Shown: piece after piece, positions 61,316 to 64,000 of the stretch
Numbering within the stretch: the stretch's first letter is position 1
How the letters are laid out: each line of letters starts with the position of its first letter
Assembly (NCBI GenBank): GCA_033557835.1
Contig: JAWQRO010000002.1
Location: 45,833 to 109,832, forward strand
Direction of reading: 5' to 3'
Source: Helochares maculicollis
Lineage: Eukaryota > Arthropoda > Insecta > Coleoptera > Hydrophilidae
Length of the DNA stretch: 64,000 nucleotides
Translations under genes and position numbers: made by a program
The notes under the pieces: model-generated
The model's input: the letters and a program-made list of their open reading frames with translations, nothing else
Database searches by the model: none
Told to the model about the DNA's origin: nothing

Positions 61316-63876
61316 ATGGCACAAAAATTAGTAATTTTGCATTTTAATGATGTTTACAACGTTGAATCGAGGGCTAGTCCTGAGCCTGTCGGTGGAGCTG
61401 CCAGATTTTGTACAGCAGTTAAAAGTTTTCAACACCTTAATCCTTTGATTTTATTCAGTGGTGATGCCTTTTCACCTAGCATGCGTAAGTATCAATAAGA
61501 TGTCCTAGCAAAAATCTGTTTCATAATAATGTATATATTTAACAACGTTTGAAGTCTTTAATTATTTTTGTGGATCACAAGATTAACTGATGAATTTTAT
61601 TACTTTATAATTATTTTAGTGATTATATGAATGTACGTGTTCTTAAATGGATATAAGTATTATATATTGACAAAACAACACTTATATTTAGGTTTGAGAT
61701 ATGGAGAATTACTTTAAGGGTGAGGCGTACAAAATGATAATATATCATAAAGCAAACAAATTGTGAAAATTGTAATGCATATTAGGGACTCATTTTCAAG
61801 AAAAATGGGATTGAAATTAATAGACCGAGCTATGTACAGAATAATGATTATTAACCATCAAGTGTCCAAAAAGGATTTTGATATAGGTTTTACTTTACTT
61901 TATAGACTATTATTTTTTTGAAAATAGTTTTTCTTATGTGACTACAACTTATACATACTGAACCAATACAAGATACGTATAATGATATAGAATAAAAACT
62001 TTCTAGATTTGCAACATTAAAAAATTTCAATTGTATGTATACATACATATATTTATAGCATAAAAACTTTAAAAATTAATGCTGTTATTAATTTTTGCTG
62101 TAAATATGAAAATATAGGAACATTTTACCTAATAGATAATTAAAACAAATATGCTATTGTTGGATTCTTCCTGTGCAATTTTGATTTGAATTTTTGTAGA
62201 AAAAGTTTGTTGCTATATTTTTTCTAAGCACTTTTGTGAGATTGTGGGTTAACTATAGAGGGTAAAGTTGCTGAATGTAAAATCTTAAATTGTTTCATAT
62301 ATGCGAAGCAGTTCAGCATATTTCTATTTATAAGAAAGTTAAATAGGTGCCTTAATAGATAACATAGTTTCAGACAAGTGTAATATTATGATGGAATTTC
62401 TTTTAGTTAATTTGGGCCATGTATTTGAGGAACATATGGTAATAATTAATAGGAATGAATATTGTTCCCTTGAATTGAATGGGTAATTATTGCAAATGTA
62501 TTTATTGTTTGCAATTATTTCTAATCATTTTTCATAGTAATTTTTCTTACGCTGGATAAAAGTGCGAAAATCGTAATTCATAATTTTTATTATTTTGTAC
62601 ATTTATTATTATTTTGTATTAAATGATTGAGTGCCAAACAAAGACTTTGGTATCCTAGACTAATATTATATACAAAGATTTTTATAAAAATATAGTCTCT
62701 TATTCATTAAGAAAATTGCATTTACTAGTTGTTTTCTCTACACAACTAAAACACCAATTTCATTTATTAGAAATTTCAAAATGTATGAATAGAAGTAAAT
62801 TCTCTATTTAGAATCCAAGATGCTTTATTTATTCGAGATGAGCTGGCTCATCTCTTTTGAAATAAAGATGCATCAAGGGTGAACATGCTTAAAACCTCAA
62901 ACATTTATATAGTTGTGGTGGAATTATTTTTCTATCAAATGGCTTATGTATTGAGTGCAAAAGAAAATAATAGTAGTATGATAAAATGATGTTCAAACGT
63001 AAAGATTTGTCTAAATACTTTCTCCATATTACACTTTATATAGTATATGAAAATCTATAAAATATAGTTTTTTTTTAATTCACAACAGTTTCTATACATA
63101 TGGATAATGGTAAAATGAATTGATAATAAAACTTTTGAAAATTATACCTACATGCATATTGCTTTACAGTAGGCGTAAATCTATATATTATAATTATTTT
63201 GTAAAAAACATGTTATTGATTATAACATTATTTACTGTATATACCTAATTAGGCAGTTGAAATATCAATTCTATTTATAGCTCACCCAATAAATTTTAAA
63301 TAGATTTTTTTTGGAATTGTTTTGTTTGTAACTAATTTTATGACTTACAATGTCTCCTTGTAAACAGAATATAGGATGTATCTGAATTTTAAAAATATGG
63401 TTACAGTTAGCACCTTTACGAAAGGCGAGCATATGGTGCCTGTTTTAAATGAAATTGGAACACATTGTGCCGTTTTGGGGAACCATGATTTTGGTAGGTA
63501 TATTTTAATATTTATTAGCTCACCTAAAATATACTTCTTAATTTATTATTCAATCTGATCTAAAATTAATGCAGGCATTAATATTAATTAAACTGCTCAA
63601 TTATTTTAAGATCATGGCTTGGAAGTTCTTTCACAATGGGTTAAACAAACAGAATTTCCTTGGCTTATGTCCAATGTATTGGATAACGAAACGGGACGCC
63701 CGCTAGGAGAAGGACGAATAACTCATGTCGTTCATTGGGCTGGCCGAAGAGTAGGATTGATAGGGCTTGTCGAACAAGAATGGTTAGATACTCTGGCAAC
63801 TGTGAATCCTGAAGAAGTAACATTTTTAGATTTTGTTGAAGCTGGCCAAAAACTAGCTGCCCAATTAAAACAAGAA
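61316..63876 (+). CDS. 5'-nucleotidase / metallophosphoesterase family protein (5' part)
   Basis: Three exons visible and in phase: 61316-61484, 63407-63493, 63611-63876, giving 174 residues before the frame continues beyond the window (donor GAA|GTATGC at 63877). The calcineurin-like phosphoesterase core shows the metal-binding motifs HFNDVYNVE, LFSGDAFSPS and VLGNHDFG, then the strand/helix block LPWLMSNV-like FPWLMSNVLDN and RRVGLIGLVEQEW. This is the UshA/5'-nucleotidase superfamily subgroup common in insects, often annotated 5'-nucleotidase or mannosylglucosyl-3-phosphoglycerate phosphatase-like. Substrate cannot be told from this part, and no signal peptide is seen. The start MAQKLVILHFND is the usual one for this cytosolic-type subgroup; an in-frame ATG at 61199 would add 39 residues, and an upstream splice into 61258 is possible. 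Confidence 0.85.
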
Positions 63877-63938
63877 GTATGCCACCAAAAACATATATAG
63901 GCAAATCGTTCCAATAAAACTTAACTATCCCGCCCTAT

Positions 63939-64000
63939 CTTTCTCTTTCTCTCTCTCTCTCTCTGTATACATACACAAATATATATATATATATATATAT
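63939..64000. repeat. (TC)n and (AT)n microsatellites at window end
   Basis: A TC-rich tract (about 63939-63964), then a short spacer, then an (AT)n tract from 63979 to the window edge. Both lie in intron 3 of the 5'-nucleotidase gene, about 60 bp past its donor. Confidence 0.9.

Overview
The window is AT-rich nuclear DNA from an animal, most likely a holometabolous insect. Genes are split by GT..AG introns from 60 nt to about 6 kb. Protein matches are insect- or metazoan-like, mariner transposon remnants are present, and intergenic DNA is full of AT microsatellites. A more exact taxon cannot be read from the sequence; a beetle is possible, but that is a guess. Every family name below is a recognition from memory of conserved motifs, with no database search behind it. 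All exon boundaries were set by eye from splice sites, reading phase and family alignment.

Layout, left to right: EMC7 first exon (-, cut by the window edge); a LEDGF/PSIP1-like PWWP + integrase-binding-domain gene (+, 6 exons); adenylate kinase 7 (-, 9 exons, with an apparent 1-nt frameshift at the last exon); NIT2 omega-amidase (-); GMPPA (+); SRP14 (-); Beclin-1/Atg6 (+); a gene desert of about 4.3 kb; novel-type protein kinase C, epsilon/Pkc98E-like (-, 9 exons over 13.4 kb, with a 5.95-kb first intron); intronless mitochondrial PheRS FARS2 (+); SYS1 (-, hosting an internally deleted mariner); DAP1 (+); a short CCDC103-like gene (-); RTRAF (-); two unrecognised or decayed coding stretches; and the 5' part of a 5'-nucleotidase/metallophosphoesterase gene (+), cut by the right edge.

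The genes are mostly conserved housekeeping genes with no operon logic. Neighbouring pairs are often head-to-head (NIT2/GMPPA 347 bp apart; SRP14/BECN1 and SYS1/DAP1 about 0.9 kb) or tail-to-tail (LEDGF/AK7, GMPPA/SRP14, FARS2/SYS1, DAP1/CCDC103), so promoters and 3' ends are probably shared territory. Two loci relate to motile cilia (AK7 with its C-terminal Dpy-30 motif; CCDC103) and two to the secretory or ER system (EMC7, SYS1), with SRP14 added for targeting.

I did not find a clearly new biological system. The items most worth a second look are: the AK7 exon-9 frameshift; a stop-free 60-nt in-frame intron in Beclin-1; a candidate 40-nt poison exon in the PKC gene; the short CCDC103; the unrecognised GC-rich exon near 58.7 kb; a decayed membrane-protein copy near 60 kb; and two mariner remnants.
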